Source of the DNA: Cherax quadricarinatus
Taxonomy: Eukaryota; Arthropoda; Malacostraca; Decapoda; Parastacidae
Length of the DNA stretch: 64,000 nt
Direction of reading: 5' to 3'
NCBI RefSeq assembly: GCF_038502225.1
Contig: NW_027195502.1
Span: forward strand, 1 to 64,000
The notes under the pieces are model-generated. The model was given only the letters and a program-made list of their open reading frames with translations. It made no database searches and was not told the DNA's origin. Made by a program: the position numbers and the translations under genes. Positions 10,950-22,502 of the stretch are shown here, piece after piece (positions within the stretch are counted from its first letter, which is position 1; each line of letters starts with the position of its first letter).

Positions 10950-11445
10950 GTCAACTGCTGATGCTGCTGCTGCTGGCACTGTCAGCTGCTGCTGCTGTAC
11001 TCACCATCAGCTGTTGCTGCTGTACCACTGTCAGCTGCCGCTGCTGCTGTAGTACCGCTCGCTGCCGTTGCAGCAATCGCCATGCCGCGTAGCACCGTCA
11101 CCGCCGTTGCAGCACTGTCAGCCGCTGCTGCAGCACCGTCAGCCGCTTTGCCGCACTGTCAGCCGCCGCTGCTGTAGCACTGTCGCTGCCGCTGTCATAC
11201 CACCACCGCCAGCCGCTGCTGCTGTGAAGACCGCTCGCCGCTGTAGCACCGTCAGCCGCCGCCGTAGCACCGTCAGCCGCCGCTGCTGCCGTAGCACCAT
11301 CAGCTGCCTGCCGTACCACCGTCAGCCGCTGCTGCTGCTGCAGTACCAGCTGTTGCCGCTGTAGCACCATCTGCTGCCAAGCAGCACTGTCAGCTGCCGC
11401 TGTAGCACTGTCAGCTGCTGCTGCTGCTGCTGCTGCTGTAGCACC
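10950..11445. repeat. CTG-rich minisatellite inside the Tigger-like element
   Basis: Tandem ~24-27 bp units of the form GCTGCTGTAGCACCGTCAGC alternate with pure CTG stretches. Both strands stay open for about 90 codons because of the triplet periodicity. It lies between the transposase N-terminus and the CENP-B-type block, where coding sequence would be expected. Confidence 0.88.
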
Positions 11446-11498
11446 ATTGTGTGGCTTATTGAGAATACTAAGAACAATTACTCCCCCAGAGGGTTAGC

Positions 11499-11635
11499 CA
11501 CCCAGGATAACCCAAAAAGTCAGTGTCATCGAAGACTGTCTAACCTTTTTCCATTGGGGTCCTTAATCTTGTCTCCCAGGATGCAACCCACACCAGCTCG
11601 CACTCAACACCCAGGTGAAACAGGGAAAATAATTG
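11499..11635. repeat. Nested dispersed repeat, unclassified
   Basis: A segment beginning CCCAGGATAACCCAAAAAGT and ending CCAGGTGAAACAGGGA separates two Tigger-derived parts. It resembles a moderately conserved dispersed repeat but has no second copy in this window, so its class is unknown. Confidence 0.4.
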
Positions 11636-12109
11636 AAACTAGTGCCTGCGACAGCAATTTAAAGCCAGCAAAGGTTGGTTTGAGAGATTTAAGAATCGTA
11701 GTGGCATACACAGTGTGATAAGGCCTGTTCTGGAAGAAAATGCCAAACAGGTGACTCCATGGTGCACAGAGTAAAAAGGCACCCAGGACACAGTGTCTCA
11801 TCAGTCATTGCTGTATCTTTCAATAAAGGTGTGCGTCATTTATTCTTTCATTTAGTAGAGTAGGTACATGCACAATATATATTGTGCATGTACTACTCTA
11901 CTATTGTGCATGTATCCTTCTCTTTGTGTGTAGGAAAATATATATTTATGTGGTAAATTTTTTTTTCATACTTTGGGTGTCTTGCACGACTAATTTGATT
12001 TCCATTATTTCTTATGGGAAAATTCATTCAAGATAATGACATCGCATAACAATGAGCTCCCAGGAATGGATTATCAAGTATGTGGGGTCCGCTGTACTTG
12101 TATAATTAT

Positions 12110-13984
12110 GCCATGAAGTCTACAGGTTGGAAACATAAACACATATGCAGCTTCTAATGCGATCCTTTATTGACAACGCTTTGCCCAATTAGCGGGCTTT
12201 TTTCAAGTCACAAACATATCTACCTGGGGTGGAAGGTACGCAGGCATTTATAGTCACGCTAGAATGTTAAGGTCTGGTGGAGAATGCTGCATCTGATGAT
12301 CTACCAGGTGGGGTTAGAATCTAAAATCTTGGGTAGCTTGGAAGGTATTGATAAGTTGTGAGCAGACCTTCTGCAGTGTCTCCTATGTTCTTATGTGGAT
12401 AGCTGAAGGAAGAAGTTTCTGGCAAGTGGTTCATCTATGTTATAGCTTCATTGTCCTGGTTGGAAATTGTTGGTTATAGAGATAAGCGATGATTCCAGGA
12501 TTCTTCTCGGCATTGAGTGCTGTCTTCTGCTTATAAGTCTTGAGTTTCTGTAGTTAATTAAATGGTTGTGTGAATGCGTATGTTGTACACAGGCATTCCT
12601 TGTATCATCAGTCCTGTTTATGTATTGGTGTGTTCTGGAACACGTGTTTGGAGGTCTCTTTGATGTTTTATTATTCATGTATAATTTTAGTAGAGTTGTA
12701 GCCATTACAAGGGATTGTGTATACCCTGCAGTGAATGCAGTTTGGTCCTGTCTACTACTGGTGATGTCCTTTGATGGTCGTGGTTGTGGAGGTAGATACT
12801 TGAAATGAGGTGGCTGGAAAAGATGTTGGAAACATGTCTTGCAATGGAGTTGGTGGGGAGGACTATGCATCTCTTCTCGGCAGTGTCTTCTGGGTGTGGT
12901 GAAGATAAGTTTAATGCCCACCATCTGCAGTCTCTGATGAAGTGACGAGATAGTGGAATTTAGAAATACTTGTCCAATTATAGTGCATTCTTCCTCAAGG
13001 AACCTATTGCTTATAGATTCTGAGGTGCAGGAAGAAGCCTATAATTACACCACATTTAGTTTGTGTCAGAGAGTAGAAGTGAGAAGATCATTTTCGTTGG
13101 TTGGTTTTCTATAGACTTTAAAACAACAAAGTTCATCAGCTTTTGCAGAGAAGAACGTCATGAAAGGAAGAGTGTTGTCGACTCTTCATGTGAACTGGAT
13201 TTAGGGCTCGACCTGGTTGAGCTTGACTTGAGAGCTTGAACGCTGAAGTGCCTGGGAGTTATGAGGAGAATGTCATCAACATAATGGAGCCAGGTGACAA
13301 AGGCTTAAGGAATAATGTGGTGGAGAAATGCCTACTTTCCAGATGCTCCACAGGCAAGTTTGCCAGATGGCACTGAAGGCAAGCCCAAAGGCAGAATGCT
13401 GGGTGTCTGTTGAAAGAGGTGATTTTCGAAAGAGAAACATGTAAAGTTGACACATAGTTCCAACGAAATGTATGAAATCGCTGGCTGGAAATAGGAAGAT
13501 CAAGTGAATTATCAATTTTTCTGTGCAGGATCGATGGTCAGTAGTAGGTACTTTATGAATAGGGAAGTTACGCTAAGGCTGGAAAGTTTCGCTCCTGATG
13601 CTGATGTTTTTAATGTGATTCGAGAAGATCACCCAGTGTTTGAGAGATGTGTTGGACTGATAGTGCCCCAAGAGTTTGAGAGAGGTGTTTGTGAGAATTC
13701 CTGAGAGTTGGGTGGGGAGGACTGCATATTCCTCAAGATATGGGTCTCAATGGGATACTAGGCTTGTGAGTTTTGGTAGGCCGTGGCATTCTGGCAGGTC
13801 TGGGGTTGCTGGGCATGGTGTGCAGAAGTTTCTTCCTTGTTTTGAGTTCCCAGAATGCGGTGAGTTCTTTGAAGAAAAGTCAGTAAGGTTGTCCACTTGA
13901 TTAGTTGTGAGGGGTTTTGTAGGTATCTGGGTCATTATAGATTGAACATTTTGTTCCTGTAGTCAATAGTGTTCAAGATAACAA
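12110..13984 (-). mobile_element. Penelope-like element PLE-B, left (inverted) arm
   Basis: The minus strand reads the reverse transcriptase N-terminal part (about 13,980-13,450), a decayed palm region with HGSPLS-type text near 13,350, then ISSRQDQTAFTAGYTQS and, one frame away, the GIY-YIG nuclease (TSKRPPNTCSRTHQYINRTD, near 12,600). The C-terminal RNACVQHTHSHNHLINYRNS follows, and a 3' UTR runs down to 12,110. The order is that of a Penelope-like element. Frameshifts and stops kill it. Its 5' end faces that of the next feature. The outer 3' terminus (ATAAACACATATGCAG) is repeated in inverted form at the far end of the pair. Confidence 0.84.
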
Positions 13985-15410
13985 AGTGCCTACTATTGCT
14001 TTACGATTCAATGCGCAGAAAAATTGACAATTGACTTGATCTTCCTATTCCAGCCAGCGATTTCATCGACTCGCTAAAGTATGAGTCAGCTTTACATGTT
14101 TCCTTTGAAAACAATTTTTCAACAGACTTTTGGTTCACCCATGGCTCGCCACTCAGTGCCAAAGCCATCCTGGTGAACTTTGTACATGGAACATCTTGAA
14201 GCCGAGCATTTCTCCACCATTATTCCTTTCTCGAATGTCACCTGGCTCCATTATGTTGATCACATTCTCCTCATAACTCCCAGGCGCTTTCCCAACGCTC
14301 AAGCTCTCCAAGACAAGCTCAGCCAGGTTTCCATTCTCAATCCAGCTCACACTTGAAGAAGTCGACAACACTTCTTCCTTTCTGATGTTCTTCTCTGCAA
14401 GCTGACCTTGAACTTCGCTTTAAAGTCTATCTAAAAACCAACCAACCAAAACAATCTTTCCACTTCTACTCACCACAACACCAAAACTAAACATGGCGTA
14501 TCATAGTTTCTTCCTGCGTGCACTCAGACTCTGCAGCAATGAGTTCCTTGAGGAAGAATGCACTATAATTGAAACAAGTTATGGAGGGAACTGGGCTATT
14601 TCATCATCAGAGACTACAGACGGGCGGGCGTTAAAACATCTTCAACACACCCAGAGAAGACACTGCTGAGAAGAGATACATAGTCCTCCCTACTCAACTC
14701 CATTGCCAAACATGTTTCCAACATCTTTCCAATACCTCATTCTAAGTATCTACCTCCACAACCATGACCATCAAGGACATCACCAGTAGTAGACAGGAAT
14801 GCTTCCATCCTCTACAGGGGTATACATAACCCTTGTAATGACTGCAACAAATTATACGTGGTCAAAACATCAAGAGACCTCCAAACACGCATTTCAGAAC
14901 ACCAATACGCAAGCAGGACTGACGATACAAGGAAATGCCTGTGTACAACATCGCAATTCACACAACCATTTAATTAACTCCAGAAACTCAAGACTTATCA
15001 CCACAGAAGACAACACTCAATACCGAAGAACTTGCAACCGCTTATCTCTCTATAACCAACAATTTCAACTAGAACAATGGCTTCATAAATATAGCTGAAT
15101 CCATTTGCCAAGAAACTTCTTCATTGCTATCCCACATAAGAACATAGAACACTGCAGAAGGTCTGCTCACAACTTATATCCAATACCCCTTCCAAGCTAC
15201 CCAAGATCTTTAGACTCTATAACCTCTACCCGGTAGACTATCAGGATGCAGCATTCTCCACCTGACCTCAACATTCTGAACTTGGATTATAAATACTCAC
15301 GCACCTTCCACCCCAGGTAAATCTGTTTGTGACTTGGAAAAGTCCACTGTGTGGGCGTAAACGCTGTCAATAAAGGATCATAATAAACTGCATATGTGTT
15401 TATGTTTCCA
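13985..15410 (+). mobile_element. Penelope-like element PLE-B, right arm
   Basis: This is the forward copy of the same family. It begins near the CAGAAAAATTGA-AATTGACTTGATC block that the left arm carries at 13,497-13,530. The reverse transcriptase shows PLSAKAI, NVTWLHYVDHILLITPRRFP (the second catalytic Asp of YVDD is replaced by His) and NAQALQDKLSQV. The GIY-YIG part (LYVVKTSRDLQTRISEHQYA, near 14,850) and RNSHNHLINSRNSRL follow. AATAAA lies at 15,369-15,374. It is defective. Confidence 0.85.
15331..15374 (+). ncRNA. Conserved stem-loop at the PLE-B 3' end (candidate)
   Basis: A CCAC-TGT-GTGG hairpin (about 15,343-15,354) is followed by an AAACGCTGTC block and AATAAA. The other arm keeps a stem at the same place with a different sequence (GCCC and GGGC around 12,183-12,198) before CAAAGCGTTGTC, so the pairing is retained while the bases change. 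This parallels the PLE-A hairpin-AAACG arrangement. A relict hammerhead is one reading. Confidence 0.3.
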
Positions 15411-15989
15411 TTGTGTCGGTATTTTATACCATTTATTTCTCATGTTCATAGGTTGTATGTATTGAGAAATGAAAAAATGATAGAGTACAGCTCCTCACTT
15501 ATATGCTCATTCTCTGTCAACATGGACTTACAATGGACTCTCTGACCAGTGTGCCTATCTAAATATATATTAGTGCTGATTTCCTCTATCTCTGTTTAAT
15601 ACAATGTACAAATACACTCTCTGTGCAAACACTAAAAATGTTCAAGTAATGTTGCAATGGTGCAATAGGTGACAGCCAAAACAATATCACATGGTTGGCA
15701 CAAACTCACTACCATTATAGTGTTCTCTATTTAGAGAAGAATCTACTTTCATCAATTGACTTAACATTTTGTAGTTAAAAGCAGAAATTAATGCCAAGAT
15801 CAGTCTAGTAGCTGTCATAATTTATATCCTAAACTGACTTCTGCATGAGCAAGCATCTAAGTCTTCACTTTATCACTTATGTAATAAAAGGTGGCTGAGC
15901 CTGGCTACCAGCAGTTATATTCACATCTCCTAGTAACATTGTAACTTGTCACTCTAAATTGAGAAAATTTGTAGTAAGGTATTCTGACA
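15411..15989. other. No gene recognised; AT-rich interval
   Basis: No ORF, repeat copy or RNA gene can be supported here. The base composition and scattered stops look like old non-coding or decayed repeat DNA. Confidence 0.5.
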
Positions 15990-17715
15990 GTACTCGCTTG
16001 GTAATTTTAATCAAGCTATGCTTATCGAGAGATGGCTTTCATAATCCAGCTATAATTGACTCTAGTAATTTGCCTTCCAATTGAGGTCAGGCTTATAGGG
16101 TGGTAATTTGATGGTAACGACTTGTCCCCTGTTTTAAAAATAAATAGGGAATTACATTAGCCACTCTCCACATATCAGACACTACACCTGTTTGAAGAGA
16201 TAAATTAAAACATTAGTAACTGCCTACAGACTTCATTTTGCATTCCTACAAACCCTTGAAAACCTCATCAGACCCGCATTTATTTTGGTTTCAGTCGGGT
16301 CTATCTGTTTCACAACCATTTCACTAGTGACTGTGATGTTACATAATTTATCTTCTAGCCCATACTATAAAAATTAATTACTGGAATATTGTTAGTGTCT
16401 TCTGTGTATAAATCCGAGAGAAAATAATTATTTAAAATCGAGCACATTTCATTCTCTTTGTCAGTAAGAGGCCCATAGTTATTTTTAAGGTGACCTATCT
16501 TATCTCTCCAACTCTTGTTCTATAGACCTGGAAAAAAACTTTTGGTTATTTGTGAATCCCTAGCAACTTTAATTTCATAAATACTTTTAGCTTTTCTTAT
16601 CCCCTTTTAATGTCAATATACTGATTCATAAGATGACCCTCACTCTCTTTGAGATGCCTATAAATCTTTCCTATGCCCTAGTAGATATTTCCAGTCATTA
16701 TTCATCTTACTGTTATTTATAATATATATAAACGACCTTTGATTTTAGGAATTACTAGCATACAAATTTGCTGATGACACTAAGATAGGTAGGATAATCG
16801 ATTCAGACGTCGTTGATGTCCCTACAACTTCAGGAGGGCTTAGACAAGTCACTCTGGTCAGAAAAGGGCAGATGCAGTTCAAATATGTAGATAAATGTAA
16901 AGTTCTAAAGCTCGAAATGTTCATAACCCTAGCACCTACCAGCTTAATAATGTTGAACTTAGCAGTATAGAATGCAAAAGGATTTGGGGGTTATGGTAAG
17001 CAGCAACTTTAAACCAAGACAGCAATGCCTAAGCATAAGTACAAGACAAATAGATTATTGGGATTTATATCAAGAAGTGTAAGCAACAGAAGTCCAGAGG
17101 TCATACTGCAGCTTTATACATCATTAGTAAGGCCTCACTCTAGATTATGCAGGTCATTTGGTCTCCTATTACAGAATGGACATAAATTCATTAGGAAAAC
17201 ATTCAGCATAGAATGACTAAATTAATATATAGCATTAGAAATCTTCCTTATGAAAAAAGATTGAAGACTTAAATTATATTCACTTGTTAGACTTGAAGAA
17301 TGAGGGGAGATATGATCGAAGTGTATAAGTGGGAAGATGGGTATAAATATGGGATATAAATAATGTCTTGAGGATATCTCCAAAGAGAGAACTGGCAGTA
17401 ATGGATTTAAATTAGATAAGTTTAGATTTAGAAAGGACACAGGATACCTAGTTGGGTTATTGAGGCTATGACATTGTAGTTTCAAATTTAGGTTGGATAA
17501 ATATATGAGTGAGAGGGGTTGGATGAGTGGACTTGTAAATGAGTGATAGAGTTATCAGGAGCTTATTTCTTGGGTAGCATTGAGGATTGGGTTGGAAAAT
17601 GTTTCTGCTAGTGGATGAATTGTAAAGGACCTGCCGGCACGGCCAATAGGCCTACAGTGATCCTCCTTTCTTATGTCTTATGTGTCTCTCCTTTCTTATG
17701 TTATTATGTTCTGAT
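15990..17715 (+). mobile_element. Family L LINE with inverted 5' part
   Basis: On the minus strand, 16,725 down to 15,990 carries the linker and reverse transcriptase domains 1-2 (GDKSLPSNYHPISLTSI, about 16,060-16,110). From about 16,730 the plus strand carries domain 5 with FADD at 16,767-16,778, the thumb (GFISRSVSNRSPEVILQLYT, 17,061-17,120) and the 3' UTR with TTCTTATGTTATTATGTT at the end. The middle of the reverse transcriptase (domains 3-4) is absent. Inverted upstream segment plus forward 3' segment is the signature of twin priming with loss at the junction. The frame is better kept at 17,025-17,216 than elsewhere but is still broken. Confidence 0.75.
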
Positions 17716-17717
17716 AT

Positions 17718-17775
17718 GCAAGTACCACTCAAATCCAACCCTCTCACTCATGTATTTATCCAACCTATCCTCCTT
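17718..17775 (-). mobile_element. Family L LINE, short reversed fragment
   Basis: ATCCAACCCTCTCACTCATG and TATTTATCCAACCT are complementary to the last codons of family L ORF2. The piece lies immediately beyond the tail of the preceding copy. Confidence 0.5.
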
Positions 17776-17844
17776 ATGGAGGGGGATTCCCTTCCAAACA
17801 ATAACCTTTCCTCTCTCTCCTCCTCCCTGTCTTCCATTCACTAA

Positions 17845-18072
17845 CAACAGCTTTCAATAAAGGTAACTGTCATGTTGAATGTTCATTCTTTTTGTGCATG
17901 TAAATCTATCTTTAAGGTAAAAAAAAATTGTTGTTGATACTTCTGGGTGTCAGGAACGGATTAATTGTATTTACATTATTTCTCTATGGGGAAAAGTGAT
18001 TCAAATCGTAGATTTTCGATAATAGTAGCACCTCCAGGAATGGATTAATTAAGGAAAAACTAGACCACTGTA
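17845..18072 (+). mobile_element. Tigger-like element, 3' end only
   Basis: CTTTCAATAAAGGT, a TTGGGTGTC-type block, TTTATTTC-type text and CTCCAGGAATGGATTA repeat the order seen at 11,815-12,096. The segment ends in ACCACTGTA, a pogo-type terminus followed by TT. Internal sequence and left end are missing. Confidence 0.62.
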
Positions 18073-18177
18073 TTTTTATTTTGTGATATATTTCCAATAA
18101 TCAGTAATGTTGAGCTAAGTTTGGTCTGGTATGGTCATACCTAACATACTGGAGTGAGAGAGATGTGAGAAAAAATA

Positions 18178-18373
18178 CAGTGGACTCCCGCATAACGATT
18201 ACTCCGAATGTGACCAATTATGTAAGTGTATTTATGTAAGTGCGTTTTGCTTTGTATGTTTGGGGTCTAAAAGACAAATCTGTTTCCCAAAAAATTTCCC
18301 TTTATGGGAACAAATTCATTGAACTGGCACCTAAACATACTTCGGGAAAGTGTTCGTTAAACCGGGGTCCACT
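18178..18373. mobile_element. Tigger/pogo-type MITE
   Basis: The left end is TA-CAGTGGACTCCCGCATAACG and the right end GTTCGTTAAACCGGGGTCCACTT. Read as complements, both give a GTGGAC-CCCG-TAACGA terminal repeat. The element is about 196 bp, has no ORF, and is flanked by TA on the left (the right edge reads TT before AA). The left part is clean, while from about 18,250 the text starts to show the homopolymer pattern described below. Confidence 0.75.
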
Positions 18374-18865
18374 TAAAAGATAAAACCCAAGTGGGGAGCG
18401 GGGGGTGGTGGTGAAAATGGGGGAACCTTTTTAGCACCCGGGGGTCCCAGACTTTTCCCAACATCTTCCAGAAGATATAAAAACACTGCTAGAACAAGTG
18501 TAAAAACCCCCAAAGGGAAAACTGGAAAAAGCATCTTTCCCAGATCCCCAGATCCCAACCAGGCTGTGAGGGTTTATGTGGGGCAGGGGGCCCGAGCAAA
18601 ATCCCTGGTTGCCCAGGAAAACCCAAGATAGGCACATGGCTGGGCCCCAAGAGTAGGGGAAATTCTCCAAAACTCTTCAAGCGTATTTTAAAAGGGAAAA
18701 GATATGGAATTGACTTTGGTTAAATTAGACTGGGTAAATTAGGTTAGGTTAGACTAGGCTAATTTAAAATCCTTTGATTTCTAACCCAACCAAAAAATAA
18801 TTTTTCTCATTTCCCCTTACTGATCCAAAATTAAAATTTTTACAAAATTAAATTCAAATTCAAAA
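18374..18865. other. Unclassified repeat-like sequence
   Basis: About 18,440-18,680 reads like the 3' part of a dispersed repeat (CCAACCAGGCTGTGAGGG, then GGCACATGGCTGGGCCC), but no second copy is present in the window. A short AGGTTAGGTTAGAC stretch near 18,740 contains two TTAGG-type words only. The long GC-rich frames on the minus strand (18,373-18,680) overlap in three phases and are not coding. Confidence 0.4.
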
Positions 18866-19500
18866 ATTTATTCTCTATAAGGATTAAAATCTGAGTTTAC
18901 AGAAATTTGGTTATTGTTTGGTTTAAATGTAGTAAAATTGTGATTACAAGTGTACCACTGGAAACCCTTGGCTGGTTTGGGGCATTTGGGCATACTTAGT
19001 TTTATTCTTTTAAAAAATTTACAAATTATAAAGGTAAGAAAATTAAAAGGCTAAGTGACTAAATACTTTTTGTGAGTTTAGCAATGGGGTTTTTTGTTTT
19101 GGCACAGTACATAGTTTCAGTTTTGGGAAATTATCACAGGATTCATTTTTTTGGGACTGAGATTAATTTTCTGTTTATGGTCAAATGGTGAGCGGGGTGT
19201 AAGTGTGAACCACCAGGTGGTATTCGTGTAATTAGTTAAGGGGGTTGTATCGGAGATAAGATTTTTCCCTAATGGTATTTTTGGAAGGTATGAATGTATC
19301 TGCAGTTCTAGGGGTTTCTCAGGTAGGGTTTTCCCAGATTTTGGGCCTTTTATATCTTTGGGAATTTTTTTTGTGAGTTTAGGGACGGGGAAAATTGTGA
19401 GAATGTTTGTGTTGGTGTTATCCCTGTGGGTTCTTCAAAACCCCTATCAAAAGGCTTTTTAGGTAAAGGTTGATATTAGGAAAAAAATAAGGTTTTTCTC
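18866..19500 (-). mobile_element. Family G LINE, 3' end (low-quality text)
   Basis: On the minus strand this is the same 3' end found at 63,416-64,000 (minus) and 60,928-61,924 (plus): the A/T-rich 3' UTR starting at the TTATTCTCTATAAGGATTA complement, then the ACCACCTGGTGGTTCAC-type block near 19,210 and the last ORF2 blocks up to about 19,490. The GAATT tail survives only as a trace (ATTCAAATTC near 18,850). Homopolymer-type changes make it unreadable as protein. Confidence 0.8.
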
Positions 19501-19909
19501 AGGTGCAAAAGTGAATAAGTTCTGAATTTTCCCCATTATATTCCAAAGCTCATTTTTTTGATTACCCTTTTTAAATTTCCCCCAAAATTATATTGCCCCT
19601 TTTTTATATTTTTTTTATACTATAATTCTAATTTTAAAAAATTACCTTTAAAAAGTACTACCTCTATCATATTCCCAAGCTCCATTATTTGATCATCACT
19701 TTATTTGTTTTTAGTCCTTTTATATTGTCTTTTTTATTTTGGCAAAAAAAAAACTACCTTAGCTCATTATTTTACATTTTTTTTAAAATAATTCGGGTGC
19801 TATTTTTAGCTTAAGACTATTTACTTTGTTTATCTTAATTTTTAACTATAGATTCCCTAAAATCCTTTTCCCAAACCCTCTTTTTAATGACAAAGGGAAT
19901 CAAGCAGTT
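19501..19909. other. No feature resolved (AT-rich)
   Basis: AT-rich text inside the suspect block. It lies between two LINE copies of opposite orientation. It might be their 5' flanks, but nothing can be matched. Confidence 0.4.
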
Positions 19910-22502
19910 ACTGTAATTACTCCTCCCAGAACAAAAAAGGCACTTCCCCAGTGCCAAACAACATAACTATCTTTAACTACAAATATCAGATCTTTAAAGC
20001 AAGCTTCGATGACCTCAAAATTACAAAAATTTCCTTACTTTTAAAAAATTCCCCCATTACACTAACAAAAACCGGCAAAACCCCAAAGATACAGATTCCT
20101 TGCCATTCCTGGTTCACCCATACACAACTGTAGGCCAGACCAACAAGGGGGCACGGCCATATACTACTCAGACCAACTAAAGTATCATAATACTTACGGG
20201 ATGAGCATTGGGAATATATAATAGCCAATTCAAATCCAAATACCTAAAAACCCCCACATTGATAAACATCTCCCCAGAGTTCCACAGTCAAACTTTAAAA
20301 CCCCAAATTTTAGTCAAAACCTGGGAAGTATGAAAAATTTTTGGGGAAAGAAAAAAGACCCTTACTACTCTCCAGGTGACTTTATAAATCCCTGCAAGAC
20401 CAGGACCCCCCGTTACTGAATTCACAAACACAATGAGAACTGTTTTGCTCCAACAATGTGGGAAAACCAAAAAGAGTTACAGAGACTGTTTTTCCCCTTT
20501 TGCCCAATTTCTGGAAACACCATACCCCCTTTTAAAAATCAGGCTTTTTTTAAGATAATAAAAAGACCACTACCCTATTTTTCTCAAAAAACTTTTGGGA
20601 AAATTTTCCCCGGGGGAACACTATAAAGTCCCCTTTCCCAGATTTCCCAAATAAAGGCAGCCATTAAAAACCCTTACAGCAGGGGAAAACCAAACATTGA
20701 CTTTTTAACTGGGGCCAAAAAAACCCTATACAGATTTTGGGAAATTATTAAAAATTTTTTTCTAAAAAGACCCAATACCTCTATAACAAGCACTCCCCAA
20801 AAAAAAATAAACAGATGACAGCAAAAGGGGACTGAACGGCCCCGGGTTTAAACCCCCAACATTCTAAATCCATAAATACAAAACACCAATATGAAAAACA
20901 GTCCCAGAATGGGTCACAAAACCCGAGACCAAAAAAAAGCTTACTCCAATCCAAACCCAAACCTGATAAGAAGGGAAAAAAAATTGTATTATGAGAACAG
21001 ATTACCCAAACCCAACGGTGATAAAAGGGGGCCGGGAAAAACCCCTATCAGAAATTCTAGGAAAAAAAAATTCTAAAAAAGGAAATAAAATTAGAAAAAT
21101 CAGTTTAAACCCCCAAAACTCCACCAACAAAAACACAAACAGACTCAATGATTTTTTTTCCCCATAGGAAAAAACCTTCCCAAAAAAACCCCAAAGCCCC
21201 AGATACCCCCCAAATGACTACCTCCCCGGCAATTTCCGAACACCCCTTTTTCCTGGCTCAAACTAACCCATCAGAGTCTCCTTATTATCAACACACTAAA
21301 AAAAAAAGGGCCCAGAATTTTCCTTCCCCCAATATACAAAAAAGTGTCACAAGTCCCTTCACCAATTTCCCTCTTTAACAAATCCATTAAAATCCTCCCC
21401 CCCTTCCCCTACAGTACCCCAAAATAAAAAGGGTCCCCCCGATCCAAAAAGGGAGAGACCAAACAGATTTTGAAAAACCCAAGGCCCCAATACCCAACAC
21501 CCCCTCCCCCAAAATCTTAAAAAAATTAATTCATAAAGAATCTATCCCTTATCCCCCCAAAACATCCCAAACCCCCCAATTTGGTTCAGGCCAAATAAAA
21601 ATACTAATGATGCTTTAACACATCCCTAAACATTACATGCAATAGAAAAAAAAAAAGAAGTCCCGGGGAAATCTTCATTGATTTTAAAAAACCCTTTTGA
21701 TCAGTTAACCATGACTTCTCCACGAAAAATTGCCACACTATGGTAAAAAGAGGGCACTTCCCCCAACTACCTCAAGTCATACCTCAACAAAAGCCAATAT
21801 GTTTTATGAAAAGGGGGAAAAACTCTTCTGCAAAAATTACATTTGGGTTGTCCCGGGAAGGGCCTTTGGGCCCTTTTCTCTTTCTCATATCATAAATGCC
21901 CTCCAAAGTGCCCCCCTTCCTAAAAACCCCCCTGTTTGTAGATGACACTACATATGTCTTCTCTCACCCGACCCAGTCACTCCCAATACTGTAAATACTA
22001 AAATTAAAAAAAAATTCTACCCAGATGAGGCCCTAACAAACCTCTAAACATTGGCAAAACCCCCTTAACTCAGTTTGGAAAAACAGAGCTACAGTTTCCC
22101 CTATTAACATTAATTGATAAATGGATCACCTATCACAAAGCTGACGGGAAAAATCCTTGGGAATCCACCTTGATAATAACTCAAATTTCAAACACATATA
22201 AAAGAAATTCCCAAAAAAAATTTTCCCAATAAAATGGCATACTATCGAAATCGGTACTATTTTACAGTCAGCCCTCCGGGCCTTTCACCCCTTTTTTCCC
22301 CCTATCCCCCTTTGGGAATTTGTGCAGGGGGCTCAACAACAAAAACCATCTAACCACTAATTACCCAAAAAAAGGCCAGTCAGAATAATAACAAATTCCA
22401 AGGCAGCACACTTCATAATATTCAAAACTCAAAAACCTACTCAAAATCAAAACACCCCATCCTTTTTGCTGCATTATTCATACAAACAAAACCCAAAATA
22501 AA
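19910..22502 (+). mobile_element. CR1-group LINE related to family G, endonuclease to thumb (low-quality text)
   Basis: Blocks of a LINE ORF2 appear in order, broken by indels: a decayed endonuclease (about 19,950-20,450), a linker (20,500-21,150), palm A as FIDFKKPF (21,675-21,700), SVNHDFS, KSYLN-type text, a GPLGPFLFLIS-type domain 4 near 21,870, FVDDTTYVF-type domain 5 at about 21,938-21,965, and the thumb with WGIC-, KRPVRIITN- and LFIQTK-type text to 22,500. No long ORF survives. The family is close to, but not identical with, family G at 26,511-27,772. Confidence 0.7.

Larger units (their letters stand above)
10614..12096 (+). mobile_element. Tigger/pogo-like DNA transposon, internally replaced
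   Basis: The left end TACAGTGACCCCTGCATA and the right end GTGGGGTCCGCTGTA are imperfect inverted repeats bounded by TA, as expected for the pogo/Tigger group. An ATG at 10,874 opens MDPKKASVNPVVKRVR, which resembles the basic N-terminus of Tigger-type transposases. Near 11,660-11,720 the frame reads KPAKVGLRDLRIVVAYTV, and the frame beside it reads SKGWFERFKNRSG, a CENP-B-type DNA-binding block. The remainder, including the DDE catalytic domain, is missing and is replaced by a CTG-rich array (10,950-11,445) and a nested repeat. AATAAA near 11,821 may be the poly(A) signal. Non-autonomous. Confidence 0.72.

Noticed and set aside
11068..11370. Ala/Cys/Arg-rich frames on both strands
   Set aside because: They are produced by the CTG array inside the Tigger-like element.
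18715..18765. Possible telomeric TTAGG repeat
   Set aside because: Only two or three TTAGG-like words, not an array.
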